64,000 nucleotides of DNA from a virus, in IMG/VR virus record IMGVR_UViG_3300048997_000353, positions 44,442-108,441 of that record; one strand, given 5' to 3'. Each line of letters starts with the position of its first letter. Position 1 is the stretch's first letter. Below, piece by piece: positions 54,010-62,754 of this stretch. The translations under genes were made by a program, and so were the position numbers. The notes beneath the pieces are model-generated. The model was not told where the DNA came from. It searched no databases and saw only the letters and a program-made list of their open reading frames with translations.

Positions 54010-54803
54010 TGCTCGATCAACACCAAAAAAGATTCGTCAAGATCGTTGAAGGTTTGTCCTACGGAAAATCCAACATCCTGCGCGACTTCTGCGAGATCGG
54101 CGCTATCACTCTGGCCAACAGCATCCAGATCAAGGATGCCGCGTGGCAGGCCCGAGAGAAGCGGTACCTAGAAGTTGTGAAGGCCTACAAACCGGAAGAA
54201 CTCGGACTGTTCGCGGAAATGCTGGCGTGCGTCGTCAATTCCCTGACTGATGGCGACGGCTTTAATTTCCATGACTGCCTGGGCGAGCTCCACATGGCGG
54301 ATGAAATCACGGGCCGCTCCAAGTGGGATTCCGACGTGGCCTTCACGCCGAAAGAAGTCGCACTCATGATGGCCAGAATCACTTTCTCCGGAATGAAAAA
54401 GATACCGGCGAAGGGATATATCACCGTATCCGAGCCGGCGTGTGGCGGCGGCAGCATGGTTATTGCCGCATGCGCCGTGCTCAAGGAAATGGGCTACAAC
54501 TTTCAACAGCAACTTCATGTGACGGCCGTCGAGTTGCGCTCGATGATTGCTCACATGGCCTACATTCAATTTTCCCTGTTGCACATCCCGGCGGTGGTGG
54601 TGGTCCACGGCAATTCCCTATCGCTTGAATCGTGGTCAGTCTGGCAAACACCCGCGCACGTTCTGGGTTTTTGGGACGCGCGGCTGCGCGATTTTGTTGC
54701 GCCTGAACCGCAAATCAAACAGGCAATCCAATTCAACAAGCGCGGCCAATCCGCGTTCGATTTTCATGTACCGGCACGGGATAAGAAAAGGAAAACCGCA
54801 TGA
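54009..54803 (+). CDS. N6-adenine methylase-like protein, NPP motif not seen
   Basis: 264 residues. Motif-type features: DVAFTPKEVALMMARI, then SEPACGGGSMVIAACAVL (motif I of type I-like N6 methylases) and LHVTAVELRSMIAHMAYIQ (acidic motif II). After HGNSLSLESW the expected NPP(Y/F) catalytic motif is missing (LGFWDARLRD in that place). It may be a degenerate or specialised methylase, or a DNA-binding SAM protein. Confidence 0.65.
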   Translation: MLDQHQKRFVKIVEGLSYGKSNILRDFCEIGAITLANSIQIKDAAWQAREKRYLEVVKAYKPEELGLFAEMLACVVNSLTDGDGFNFHDCLGELHMADEITGRSKWDSDVAFTPKEVALMMARITFSGMKKIPAKGYITVSEPACGGGSMVIAACAVLKEMGYNFQQQLHVTAVELRSMIAHMAYIQFSLLHIPAVVVVHGNSLSLESWSVWQTPAHVLGFWDARLRDFVAPEPQIKQAIQFNKRGQSAFDFHVPARDKKRKTA

Positions 54804-54849
54804 CGGCAGCCGGCAGCCGCGAATTGCCGCCCATAAACAGGAGCTCCGC

Positions 54850-55053
54850 ATGGCAGACCTAATTAAGACGGATCACTACAACGATAATCTGGTACACGCT
54901 ACGGACAAGGAGCCGGCAACCGCACTTGAGGCTCTGGAACAAGCCGTCGCTATGCTCAACGCGATTCGAGACGGTAAAAACTTCGGCATGATTCATTACC
55001 ACGAGAAGCTAACGCAATTCGAGGAAATCATCAAAGCCAGCCGTGACGTATGA
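54850..55053 (+). CDS. Hypothetical helical protein, 67 residues
   Basis: Starts MADLIKTDHYNDNLVHAT, SD ACAGGAGCTCCGC; helix EALEQAVAMLNAIRDG. A 20-codon frame from 54800 to 54862 overlaps it and is not called. Confidence 0.5.
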   Translation: MADLIKTDHYNDNLVHATDKEPATALEALEQAVAMLNAIRDGKNFGMIHYHEKLTQFEEIIKASRDV

Positions 55054-55277
55054 CAATCGACGAGCGTCGCCGTAGACTCCAGACCGCGCAGAGCATGGTC
55101 AAAACCACACAGAAGCGGATTCGCCGGTTGAATACCGCCCTGAAAAATTGGGAGCGCCGCGTCAACATGCACCAGAAAGCCATTCGGGATGCGGAACTCG
55201 AAGCGTACCAGAAGAGAATCACCGAACTGGAATCGCAGGTTGGCAGACCGCGCCGGGGCATCCGATTGGAGCCGTAA
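55050..55277 (+). CDS. Coiled-coil protein with shared tail tag
   Basis: 75 residues, helical throughout (RRLQTAQSMVKTTQKRIRRL, AYQKRITELESQV), ending GRPRRGIRLEP. Probably dimeric. Coupled to both neighbours. Confidence 0.55.
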   Translation: MTIDERRRRLQTAQSMVKTTQKRIRRLNTALKNWERRVNMHQKAIRDAELEAYQKRITELESQVGRPRRGIRLEP

Positions 55278-55534
55278 TGAAAATTGTTATCCAATTTGAA
55301 AATAATGATGAAAAACAATGGTTTGGCGGCGGCGGCGATATCCTTGCTGCTGATGCTACCGGCTTGGAGCTAAATATTGACTATCAGACGCAGACGTTCA
55401 CTAGCGCGAACGGCTTCCAAACACGGATGGCCGGCAACCAAAGAATTACCATGAAAGTCGTTCTGACCAACGCTTCATTTGTCCAGAACTGGCCGGAGAA
55501 ACCGTTGGCCAAACGCGCAATCACACTCGAATAA
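55277..55534 (+). CDS. Beta-rich protein with shared tail tag
   Basis: 85 residues starting MKIVIQFENNDEKQWFGG; beta sequence (LELNIDYQTQTFTSANGF) and the end KPLAKRAITLE. The linker preceding the tag is short and Pro-containing. Confidence 0.55.
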   Translation: MKIVIQFENNDEKQWFGGGGDILAADATGLELNIDYQTQTFTSANGFQTRMAGNQRITMKVVLTNASFVQNWPEKPLAKRAITLE

Positions 55535-55550
55535 AAAAGGAGAATTGACC

Positions 55551-56186
55551 GTGAAAACACTACTTGAAGCAGCAAAGGATGCATTGATGCTGTTGCAGAG
55601 CATTCAGTACAAGGAGCAAGAGCGGACCGGGAAACACGACATGCTTCCGTTTCCAGAAACCGAGGCTCTACAACACGCTATCGACAATCCGCCGAATTAC
55701 TATGTGATCTGTTCGGAAGGCGTGACGCGGGCACTCATCGAAGTTGCGTGGCCTGGTGCTTCCGCCGGCGGAAAACTTCGAACCTTGAATGAAACGGTGA
55801 TTGATCTAGACGTGTTCGAATCCGATAATCCGGACGCCAAAACCGAATTCGAAAAACTCATGCCAGAGGAAATCTTTGTGATCAAAGCCTACGATGCGGG
55901 CGAGTTCGCGGCTATTCAAAAGCGTTTCTCCGTGACGCATTCGGAGTGGATTACAAAAGATGGATTCGAACAAATCGAAGGTAAGGATTGCACCATCACG
56001 CTGGAACGACGGCCGCATTACTGCGACCGGGGAACCATCCTGGCCCACGTTAATGTGAAACGGGGCGGCGATTCCCTCGCCCTTAATCTCGATTTTGCCG
56101 ATGGCTGGCCCCGCTATTACATGGACGAGTACCGCGGCAAGCTGGAGTGCGAAGATTGGCTCCGGAAACGGAAGCAATGGCTATGA
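55551..56186 (+). CDS. Hypothetical protein, 211 residues
   Basis: From a GTG with SD AAAAAAGGAGAATTGACC. Helical N-terminus (LLEAAKDALMLLQSIQY) and alpha/beta body with HYCDRGTILAHVN. No family recognised; the aromatic, acidic C-terminus (ADGWPRYYMDEYRGKLE) may be an interaction surface. Confidence 0.5.
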   Translation: MKTLLEAAKDALMLLQSIQYKEQERTGKHDMLPFPETEALQHAIDNPPNYYVICSEGVTRALIEVAWPGASAGGKLRTLNETVIDLDVFESDNPDAKTEFEKLMPEEIFVIKAYDAGEFAAIQKRFSVTHSEWITKDGFEQIEGKDCTITLERRPHYCDRGTILAHVNVKRGGDSLALNLDFADGWPRYYMDEYRGKLECEDWLRKRKQWL

Positions 56187-56593
56187 CAGGATTTGTTGCG
56201 TCGTGCCATCGCTGCCAGATGAACGATCCGAACAAGCTGCAAACTTACGAAGTGGCTGACAGCAAGCGCGGCCTGCGCCTGTTAATCAACGTGACGGCCG
56301 CGTACGCATTTGCCAGGCTCAATCTCACCGCCATGGAAATTCCCGTGGACTACGTTCAGAAAATGGTCCTCGTCAATATGAGTGAAACATTTTGCGGCGC
56401 TCACGTTGAACACGTTGACAGGACCAAGCCGGCCATCGTTGGAATCTTCGAAAACGACAAAGAAGTAGCCATGCTCCTGCTCGACGGAACGCACCGCATG
56501 TTTGGCTCTGTCAAACACGGCGAACCGGCGATGGCCTATGTTCTTGAACCGAGCGATTTACTGCGATTTGTGATTGAGAGGACCGCGATATGA
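56183..56593 (+). CDS. ParB-like fold protein, 136 residues
   Basis: Starts MTGFVASCHRCQMNDPNK. The C-terminal AMLLLDGTHRMFGSVKHGEPAM resembles the DGxHRxxA motif of ParB-type folds. N-terminal Cys pair. Function unknown. Confidence 0.45.
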   Translation: MTGFVASCHRCQMNDPNKLQTYEVADSKRGLRLLINVTAAYAFARLNLTAMEIPVDYVQKMVLVNMSETFCGAHVEHVDRTKPAIVGIFENDKEVAMLLLDGTHRMFGSVKHGEPAMAYVLEPSDLLRFVIERTAI

Positions 56594-57207
56594 CAGAGGC
56601 TGTGAAGTGGCTTCGCGAACAAGGGATCGAGCCAAAACCATTTCGGATTGGTGATTACAAGGCTGGGGATTTGTCGCTGGAAAAATGGAAAATCAGGGAT
56701 AAGTTCATAGCCAAATTCGGCTTTGCCATCATGAGTGACGAAGCCGGGGAAATTATCGCGCGGTATGCACCCATCCTGGAAGTCGGTGCCGGGTGCGGTT
56801 ATTGGAGCTATGAATTGCGGAAGGCTGGCGTCGACGTTGTCGCTACTGAACCTCATCCGGGGATGAAGTATGGCGCTATTCCCGAAGCGTGGAAACCGTG
56901 GATCGAACTTGATCCCATAACAGGGACCGACGCCGTGGCGAAATATCCGGGGCGGTCATTACTGGTTGGCTGGCCAAGCCTGAACGATCCTTGGCCGTCA
57001 GATACTCTCAAGGCATTTAACAATCCCGGCTCGATCGTGATCTACGTCGGGGAAGGCGATGGCGGCTGCACCGCAGACGACAACTTCCACAACCAACTTC
57101 GTGATGATTTTGAATTGATTATGGACGTCGCAATACCGCAGTTCGTTGGAATACACGACGATTTGACTGTTTGGCAGCGGAAACAACGCAGGGCAATCAC
57201 ACTCTAA
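56590..57207 (+). CDS. SAM-dependent methyltransferase with shared tail tag
   Basis: 205 residues; motif I ILEVGAGCGYWSYELRKAG, acidic strand-2 DVVATEPHPG, and a motif IV-like VGWPSLNDPW. The end RKQRRAITL is a shared tail peptide. Substrate unknown. Confidence 0.7.
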   Translation: MTEAVKWLREQGIEPKPFRIGDYKAGDLSLEKWKIRDKFIAKFGFAIMSDEAGEIIARYAPILEVGAGCGYWSYELRKAGVDVVATEPHPGMKYGAIPEAWKPWIELDPITGTDAVAKYPGRSLLVGWPSLNDPWPSDTLKAFNNPGSIVIYVGEGDGGCTADDNFHNQLRDDFELIMDVAIPQFVGIHDDLTVWQRKQRRAITL

Positions 57208-57239
57208 CTAAAACATTAAAAAGGAGAATCACAAAGACC

Positions 57240-57977
57240 ATGACCAATCTCGCTCTGGAATTTCCGCAATCCCTCGCAGATAAATACCGGCCGCGCCGGC
57301 TGCAAGATTTCATTGGAGTCTCGGTGCCACGTCGGGTGATGCAATCGTTCATCCGGCGTCCCTACAGTTCCACATGGTTTCTGCTGGGTCCCTCGGGCAT
57401 GGGCAAAACGTCGATGGCCCAGGCAGTCGGACTCGAGATCGGCGCCGAAGTTCATCACATTCCAAGTCAGAGCTGCGACTTGGCAGCCATTGACCATGTT
57501 TGCCAGATGTGCCACTACGTTCCCGCCAACGGACAGTTCCACCTGGTCGTGGTGGACGAAGCGGACCGGATGACAAACGGGGCCCAGCTCGCTCTGCTTT
57601 CCAAGCTGGATTCCACCGCGTTTCCTCCACAAACCATTTTCTTTTTCACGGCGAATACATCCTTGCCGCTCGAACCCAGGTTTCTATCCAGATGCCGGAT
57701 CCTGGTATTCGAAGCGGAATCGCTCGAAACCGAACTTGCCCATTACTTGAGGCGCGTGTATAACCTTGAGTGTGGCTTAACCTTGCCTCTAAGTTACTTC
57801 ACCGCAATAGCCAAGGATAGCGAGAATAACGTCCGGGATGCCCTCGGCAAACTGGAAATCGAGATCATGCTCGATCACCCAAGGAAGGGACGAAATGCCA
57901 AAGCAAAAAATGCCAGAGGCTCTAAGAAAATATTTCCGAAAGTTCGCGAGCAAGGGCGGCAAGGCGCGAGCCGCTAA
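57240..57977 (+). CDS. Clamp-loader-type AAA+ ATPase
   Basis: 245 residues, SD AAAAAGGAGAATC. LADKYRPRRLQDFIG is the RFC/DnaX box II; Walker A LLGPSGMGKTSMA; Walker B LVVVDEADRMTNGAQ; sensor 1 FFFTANT; SRC box FLSRCRILVF. It should load a sliding clamp during phage replication. The final 25 residues overlap the next gene and are basic. No phage clamp is seen in this window. Confidence 0.85.
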   Translation: MTNLALEFPQSLADKYRPRRLQDFIGVSVPRRVMQSFIRRPYSSTWFLLGPSGMGKTSMAQAVGLEIGAEVHHIPSQSCDLAAIDHVCQMCHYVPANGQFHLVVVDEADRMTNGAQLALLSKLDSTAFPPQTIFFFTANTSLPLEPRFLSRCRILVFEAESLETELAHYLRRVYNLECGLTLPLSYFTAIAKDSENNVRDALGKLEIEIMLDHPRKGRNAKAKNARGSKKIFPKVREQGRQGASR

Positions 57978-58155
57978 GTACGACGGGAAAACCCTGTCAG
58001 AGTGGGGCAGTAAGGGTGGCCGTCCACCGGGAGGAACCGATAAGAAGCTGGCGGATGCGCTGAAAGAGGCCGGGGGTAATCATTCCCTGGCCGCTCGCCG
58101 GCTCGGGATTGCGCGTAACACGCTCTACCGCCGACTGCAGAAAGAAAAAAAATAA
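57895..58155 (+). CDS. Fis-type HTH protein with KGG repeats
   Basis: 86 residues starting MPKQKMPEALRKYFRKF, SD AAGGAAGGGACG. The middle has KGGKARAAKY and KGGRPPGG (minor-groove-type), and the end GGNHSLAARRLGIARNTLYR is a Fis-family HTH. Likely DNA-binding regulator or nucleoid protein. Confidence 0.7.
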   Translation: MPKQKMPEALRKYFRKFASKGGKARAAKYDGKTLSEWGSKGGRPPGGTDKKLADALKEAGGNHSLAARRLGIARNTLYRRLQKEKK

Positions 58156-58170
58156 ACAAAAGGAGAATCA

Positions 58171-59163
58171 ATGGCCGACCACAGCAACATTGAATGGACG
58201 GATGCGACGTGGAACTGCATCCGTGGTTGCTCTCGCATCTCGGAAGGCTGCCGGCACTGCTATGCAGAGCGTGTGGCGGCACGGTTTTCCGGACCGGGCC
58301 AGCCGTATGAAGGGCTCGCGGTCATGAAAACCGTGTACGGCCAATCGGAATGCGAACTCGATCCACTACGAGCACCGAGCCGGAAGGAACCCCGCTGGAC
58401 TGGCGAAGTCCGATTCATCACGGAACACCTGGAAGATCCGCTGCGCTGGAAAAAGCCCCGCATGATCTTCGTGAATTCCATGTCTGATCTGTTTCACGAG
58501 GATGTGCCCGATGAATGGATCGATCGGATCTTCGCGGTGATGGCGCTGGCTCCGCGGCATACGTTTCAGGTTCTCACCAAAAGGCCTGGGCGGATGCTGA
58601 ATTACTTGGGAGCTCCTGGGTGCATGTGGCGTTGGACGCGCCACATGCCCAATATGGACGGAAAATCTATCGGGCATTGGGAGGATGAATTCAAGCAAGG
58701 CGCTTTGAATAATGTTTGGCTTGGCGTTTCTGTCGAAGATCAAGAAACAGCAGACAACCGTATCCCGCTATTGCTGCAAACTCCCGCCGCTGTCCGCTGG
58801 GTGAGCTACGAACCGGCGCTCGGCCCGGTCGATTTTAGATCGCACTTTTGCGGGCACTGCGCTGGACACGACTTCGCTGGTGGGTTTTGCACTCATCGTA
58901 AGCACGAAGGGGTGCAGCATCTCGATTGGATCGTCTGCGGCGGCGAGTCCGGACCAAGCGCGCGACCGTTTGATGTGCAGTGGGCAATAAGCACGGTCAA
59001 ACAATGCAAGGTTTCCAAAGTACCGTGCTTCGTGAAACAGCTTGGCGCACATCCGTTTGACAGTACCCAACCCGGCCGGCCGCATTTAGCACTGAATGAC
59101 CGGAAGGGCGGCGAAATGGCTGAATGGCCAGAAGGGTTGAGGGTGCGCGAGTACCCTCGATGA
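58171..59163 (+). CDS. DUF5131 (phage Gp37/Gp68 family) protein
   Basis: 330 residues. WTDATWNCIRGCSRISEGCR HCYAERVAARF is the DUF5131 start with the three-Cys motif. Further FVNSMSDLFHEDVP, VLTKRPGRM, VWLGVSVEDQETADNRI and WIVCGGESG are all family hallmarks. It is a radical-SAM-like family of unknown reaction, frequent in phages and near modification genes. It has an extra Cys/His insert (CGHCAGHD) not usual in short members. Confidence 0.85.
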   Translation: MADHSNIEWTDATWNCIRGCSRISEGCRHCYAERVAARFSGPGQPYEGLAVMKTVYGQSECELDPLRAPSRKEPRWTGEVRFITEHLEDPLRWKKPRMIFVNSMSDLFHEDVPDEWIDRIFAVMALAPRHTFQVLTKRPGRMLNYLGAPGCMWRWTRHMPNMDGKSIGHWEDEFKQGALNNVWLGVSVEDQETADNRIPLLLQTPAAVRWVSYEPALGPVDFRSHFCGHCAGHDFAGGFCTHRKHEGVQHLDWIVCGGESGPSARPFDVQWAISTVKQCKVSKVPCFVKQLGAHPFDSTQPGRPHLALNDRKGGEMAEWPEGLRVREYPR

Positions 59164-59405
59164 ACCCGAGCCATAATGGCGTAGTTCCACCCTCGCAAAG
59201 AATCCCGTTGAAGTGCCCAAACAAATGGTGTCGGCGTCCGCTTTTGTGGGGTGCCAATCTCGAACCGGAACGGCTTGGTTGCGTTCTCTGCAAAAACTTC
59301 TTTTTGTTTGCATGGCTGCTGCCGAAGTTGGACTTACTCAAACTTCGCTCTGGCAATGCCGGTCAAGTCATGCAGTACGTCAACAGCTTGATTAAGGACG
59401 CATAA
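59160..59405 (+). CDS. Zinc-type protein, 81 residues
   Basis: Starts MNPSHNGVVPPSQRI, overlapping the DUF5131 stop. CPNKWCRRP and CVLCKNFF form one zinc site; helical, hydrophobic C-terminus. Confidence 0.5.
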   Translation: MNPSHNGVVPPSQRIPLKCPNKWCRRPLLWGANLEPERLGCVLCKNFFLFAWLLPKLDLLKLRSGNAGQVMQYVNSLIKDA

Positions 59406-59419
59406 AACTGGAGGCAACA

Positions 59420-59869
59420 ATGAAAGTAATTGGATGGGCATTTGTAATTGTCGTTGCGGTGATCGCGTTGTGGTTTGTTGGTGCCACGCTCGGTTGGTTT
59501 GGCCGCGCAGCAGACGTGGTACAGCAAGAAGTTGATCCCTACGCGCTGCAACGGAAATACGAATGGTTCAAGGATTCAGCGGCACAGCTAGACGCTCGCC
59601 GTGCTGATATCGCCGTCTATGAAAACCGATTCAAGGCCATCGGCGGGAAGGTTGGAGAATGTCCGCCAGGTGCGGCCCGCGTCGAGCGCGAGCAGTGCAT
59701 GGTGTGGGTACAGGAAGTGTCCGGCGTGATTGCAAGTTACAACGATCTCGCGTCGCAATATAACGCGGAGATGGCGAAGTGGAATTGGAGATTTGTGAAC
59801 GTGGGCCAATTACCGCAGGGCGCGACAGAACCGTTGCCGCGCGGCTTCAAGCCCTACCAATACAACTAA
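59420..59869 (+). CDS. Membrane-anchored protein, 149 residues
   Basis: One N-terminal membrane helix (VIGWAFVIVVAVIALWFVG), then a helical extracytoplasmic part (YALQRKYEWFKDSAAQLDAR) with two Cys (GECPPG, QCMVW) that could form a disulfide. Resembles LemA-like or LysM-less envelope proteins. SD ACTGGAGGCAAC. Confidence 0.6.
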   Translation: MKVIGWAFVIVVAVIALWFVGATLGWFGRAADVVQQEVDPYALQRKYEWFKDSAAQLDARRADIAVYENRFKAIGGKVGECPPGAARVEREQCMVWVQEVSGVIASYNDLASQYNAEMAKWNWRFVNVGQLPQGATEPLPRGFKPYQYN

Positions 59870-59880
59870 AAGGAGAGAAA

Positions 59881-60441
59881 ATGAAATCACGGATTGGCTT
59901 TCTGTTTTTGATTTTAGCTTTGGCGTTTGCAGGGATGGGAAGTAGCTGTGATCCGCCAGCGCAGTCAACGAGCGGCGTGGCAAAGGTTACGGCGGAGATC
60001 CCCACTGGACCGGATGGAATGACCGTAGAGCAGCGCAATATCAAGGACCGCCTCGCGATGGACAATAAGCCCGGGTCCATCAAGCACCTGTACATAATCT
60101 CTGCGTACAGCGGCCAGGTCATTCTCTACTCGACGGTCAAAGGAAAAGTCACGTCGAGCGGGAAGCGCCTGACGCCGTATTCAGCAAATTACACCAGCAA
60201 TTCAGCGGGCAGCGAAGGATTTCGGGTCAACTTGCCGAACGGCGAATACTTCCGGACCAGCGAAGTGCTTCAGGACGATGGGACCTACGGGGAATCGATT
60301 CCCTACATTTATTGGTGGGACGTGACCGGGAAGTATCGTCAGATTTATGTCAGTGGCGGAACAATAGTTATGCTTTCCGATCAACCGCTTCCCGTAAAGA
60401 GCATCACCATGAACCTTGAAGTATCTGAACAAAAACAGTGA
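59881..60441 (+). CDS. Lipoprotein candidate, 186 residues
   Basis: Starts MKSRIGFLFLILALAFAG; a signal peptide ending in GSSC (Cys about 23), a plausible lipobox, followed by Pro/Ser linker and a beta-rich domain (SGQVILYSTVKGKVTSSG, IPYIYWWDVTGKYRQIYV). SD AAAAGGAGAGAA. Forms a probable envelope pair with the preceding gene. Confidence 0.65.
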   Translation: MKSRIGFLFLILALAFAGMGSSCDPPAQSTSGVAKVTAEIPTGPDGMTVEQRNIKDRLAMDNKPGSIKHLYIISAYSGQVILYSTVKGKVTSSGKRLTPYSANYTSNSAGSEGFRVNLPNGEYFRTSEVLQDDGTYGESIPYIYWWDVTGKYRQIYVSGGTIVMLSDQPLPVKSITMNLEVSEQKQ

Positions 60442-60454
60442 CGTGAAAAATGCA

Positions 60455-60482
60455 GCGGGCCGGGAGACCAATCCCGGCCCGC
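60455..60482 (+). terminator. GC-rich hairpin ending at an SD
   Basis: 10-bp stem GCGGGCCGGG/CCCGGCCCGC, 8-base loop, immediately followed by AAGGAGAATC. No T-tract, so it could instead be a processing or translation-control hairpin. Confidence 0.45.
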
Positions 60483-60574
60483 AAGGAGAATCAAACCGCA
60501 AGACCCGCAAGCGAGGCATGCAGCCAGCCCAAACCGTACCACAGACAGTAAATACAAAGCAACTGGAGGCACGT

Positions 60575-60814
60575 ATGAACTTGAACAATTTCCTGGATTT
60601 CGTCGCGTTCGTTTTGATTTTCAAGTGGGCGTTTCTCGGTGCCTACGCGTGGCTCCGGTACGGATTTGACGGAGTCCTCTTCATCTGGTCCAAGGATTTT
60701 TCTGCTTCGCTTCGAGCCTGGCAACAGCTTGAGCGAACGCGGAAGCGGAAGGAGGAAAAACTTGCGATTGCAAGAGCAGGAGAGACGGAAACTATTCAAC
60801 GCGTTGCTCGGTAA
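60575..60814 (+). CDS. Small membrane protein, 79 residues
   Basis: Starts MNLNNFLDFVAFVLIFKW, SD ACTGGAGGCACG. One or two hydrophobic segments (FVLIFKWAFLGAYAW) then a basic helical tail (RTRKRKEEKLAIARAG). Confidence 0.5.
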   Translation: MNLNNFLDFVAFVLIFKWAFLGAYAWLRYGFDGVLFIWSKDFSASLRAWQQLERTRKRKEEKLAIARAGETETIQRVAR

Positions 60815-61160
60815 AACGGTTGGTATGGACTACGACACCATGCGCATTCTGGAAGATATCGCCGTACATGACCTGCGCGCCATCGAGCCGGTCGTTGAGG
60901 ACATCATTCAGAATGCCATTAAAACCGGGATGAAAGAAGGGCTCCGGCGCTATGCGACGATGGTTTTCAAAAACGGGCTAGGCCGCATTGGTTCACCGGA
61001 GCGGATCGCGTACCAAGTTTTTGCGGAGATTGACGCATTGCCCGTAGCGGAAATAGAAAAAATCATAAAGGAGAATACGCATGACAGCGAGCACAGTGGT
61101 AGCAGTGCAACAACAACTGGAGAAAATCAGCCTGAACCAGATCAAGGAATCCACAACTAA
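60762..61160 (+). CDS. Hypothetical helical protein, 132 residues
   Basis: From a TTG at 60762 with SD GGAGG. MDYDTMRILEDIAVHDLRAI, then IIQNAIKTGMKEGLRRYATM. The C-terminal 27 residues (overlapping the ParB start) are Ser/Thr/Glu-rich. Start is uncertain. Confidence 0.45.
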   Translation: MRLQEQERRKLFNALLGKTVGMDYDTMRILEDIAVHDLRAIEPVVEDIIQNAIKTGMKEGLRRYATMVFKNGLGRIGSPERIAYQVFAEIDALPVAEIEKIIKENTHDSEHSGSSATTTGENQPEPDQGIHN

Positions 61161-62754
61161 CCCACGAAAGCATTTCGAACCGAAGGCCATGGCTGAACTC
61201 GTGGCCAGCGTTACAGAGAAAGGCCTGATTGTCCCGCCATTGGTTCGTCCATTCCGCGATGGCCACTACGAAATCGTAGCCGGGGCGCGGCGGTTCCGCG
61301 CAGCCAAGCAAGCCAAACTTTCCGAGATTTTTTGCATCGTGCGAGAGCTCACGGACGACCAGGCGCTAGAGATCCAGGTCATTGAAAATCTACAGCGCGA
61401 AGATGTGCACCCACTGGAAGAAGCCGAAGGCTACAGACAGCTTCTCGATCGAGCCACACATGATTTCGCATCCCTTGCTGCCAAGGTCGGCAAATCAGAA
61501 AGCTACATCCACCAGCGGATTAAATTGCGCGACTTGATTGCTCCCGCCAAGAAAATGTTTCTCGAAGAGGCCCTGAGCCTGGGGCACGCGCAATTGCTCT
61601 GCCGGCTCCAAACCGCCCAGCAGAAGGAAGCAATCGCCTGGATCTCGCGCGGCGATTCTGTCCGTGGATTCAGGTCTGAAATTTACCGCCATTTCCATCT
61701 CCGGCTTAAGAACGCCGTGTTCAACACGGAAGATCCGCAACTGGTTCCGGCAGCCGGGGCGTGCGAGGATTGTCCGAAACGGACAGGTGCGAACCCGGGC
61801 CTGTTCTCGGAAATTAAGGAAGCCGACACGTGCACGGATCCATCCTGCTTCCAGCAGAAAGAAAACGCGTTCGTGAAAATCCAAGTTGGCACGCATCCTG
61901 ATGCCGAAATGGTGTCGATCGGACGGCGCTATCCAGAAGAGATTCGAGGGCTGTCTCCAGACCAATGGCTCCAAGCTGGCACGAAGAAGTGCGATTCAGT
62001 CTTGGAAGCCGTGATCGTGCAGAGTGGCGGCGAAGAAATTACCTATGGCGACAAAAAGGGACTTCGCCTGGGACAAGTTCTCTCGATTTGCAGGAACTCG
62101 AAGTGCCGTGTGCACCGCGAGGTATCCGACTACAATCCGAACACGGGCGGTAGCCGGAAAGCGGACAAGGCACGAAAGATCGAACTGCGGCGCCGGGGAC
62201 TTGTTTTTAAGGAACTCGCATCCGAGCCGTTCACGGTTGCAGAGAAGGACTACCGCGCCATCCTCGATCACATGATCGTCGGCCTCGGCCACGACCACGC
62301 TAAGGCTTTGTGTGACGCGATGGGATGGGACGTACCCAAATCCGAGACTGGACATGGACAACGCTCCTACGATGTTGTGGTCAAGGAAAAACTAGCCAAA
62401 CTTAGCCCAGAGGGGATCGAGCAATGGCTCTACCTACTCACACTCGCCGAAAGTGAGCTCTGGTTCTATACGTTCAGCAAAATTTCCTCCAAGCTGCTCG
62501 ACGCCAAAGCGAAAGCCACCGGCGTGCCGCTCGCAGCTATTGCGAAAGAGTCAAAACAACCTGTCCGGAAAGGGATAAAGGCCGGGACCTGCCGGCATTG
62601 CGGCTGCACCGAAAAACGAGCGTGTCGATATCAGGTCAAGACTAAAGACTTCAAGGGTCCTCGATCTTGCTCCTGGGTTGATGCGACAAAAACCGTTTGC
62701 AGTAATCCAATCTGCGTCAAGAAGGAGGCGTCTCGGAAGGCGAAGGCGGCATAA
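61081..62754 (+). CDS. Large ParB/RepB-family protein
   Basis: 557 residues, SD AAAGGAGAATACGC. ParB core: TNPRKHFEPKAMAELVASV, IVPPLVRPFRDGHYEIVAGARRFR, then VIENLQREDVHPLEEAEGY and an HTH with KVGKSESYIHQRIKL. A Cys motif (CEDCPKRTGANPGLF ... CTDPSCFQQK) follows, typical of plasmid ParB relatives. The last 60 residues add a zinc cluster (CRHCGCTEKRAC, CSWVDATK, CSNPIC). Suggests the phage has a partition or plasmid-like state, or uses ParB as a regulator. Confidence 0.85.
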   Translation: MTASTVVAVQQQLEKISLNQIKESTTNPRKHFEPKAMAELVASVTEKGLIVPPLVRPFRDGHYEIVAGARRFRAAKQAKLSEIFCIVRELTDDQALEIQVIENLQREDVHPLEEAEGYRQLLDRATHDFASLAAKVGKSESYIHQRIKLRDLIAPAKKMFLEEALSLGHAQLLCRLQTAQQKEAIAWISRGDSVRGFRSEIYRHFHLRLKNAVFNTEDPQLVPAAGACEDCPKRTGANPGLFSEIKEADTCTDPSCFQQKENAFVKIQVGTHPDAEMVSIGRRYPEEIRGLSPDQWLQAGTKKCDSVLEAVIVQSGGEEITYGDKKGLRLGQVLSICRNSKCRVHREVSDYNPNTGGSRKADKARKIELRRRGLVFKELASEPFTVAEKDYRAILDHMIVGLGHDHAKALCDAMGWDVPKSETGHGQRSYDVVVKEKLAKLSPEGIEQWLYLLTLAESELWFYTFSKISSKLLDAKAKATGVPLAAIAKESKQPVRKGIKAGTCRHCGCTEKRACRYQVKTKDFKGPRSCSWVDATKTVCSNPICVKKEASRKAKAA

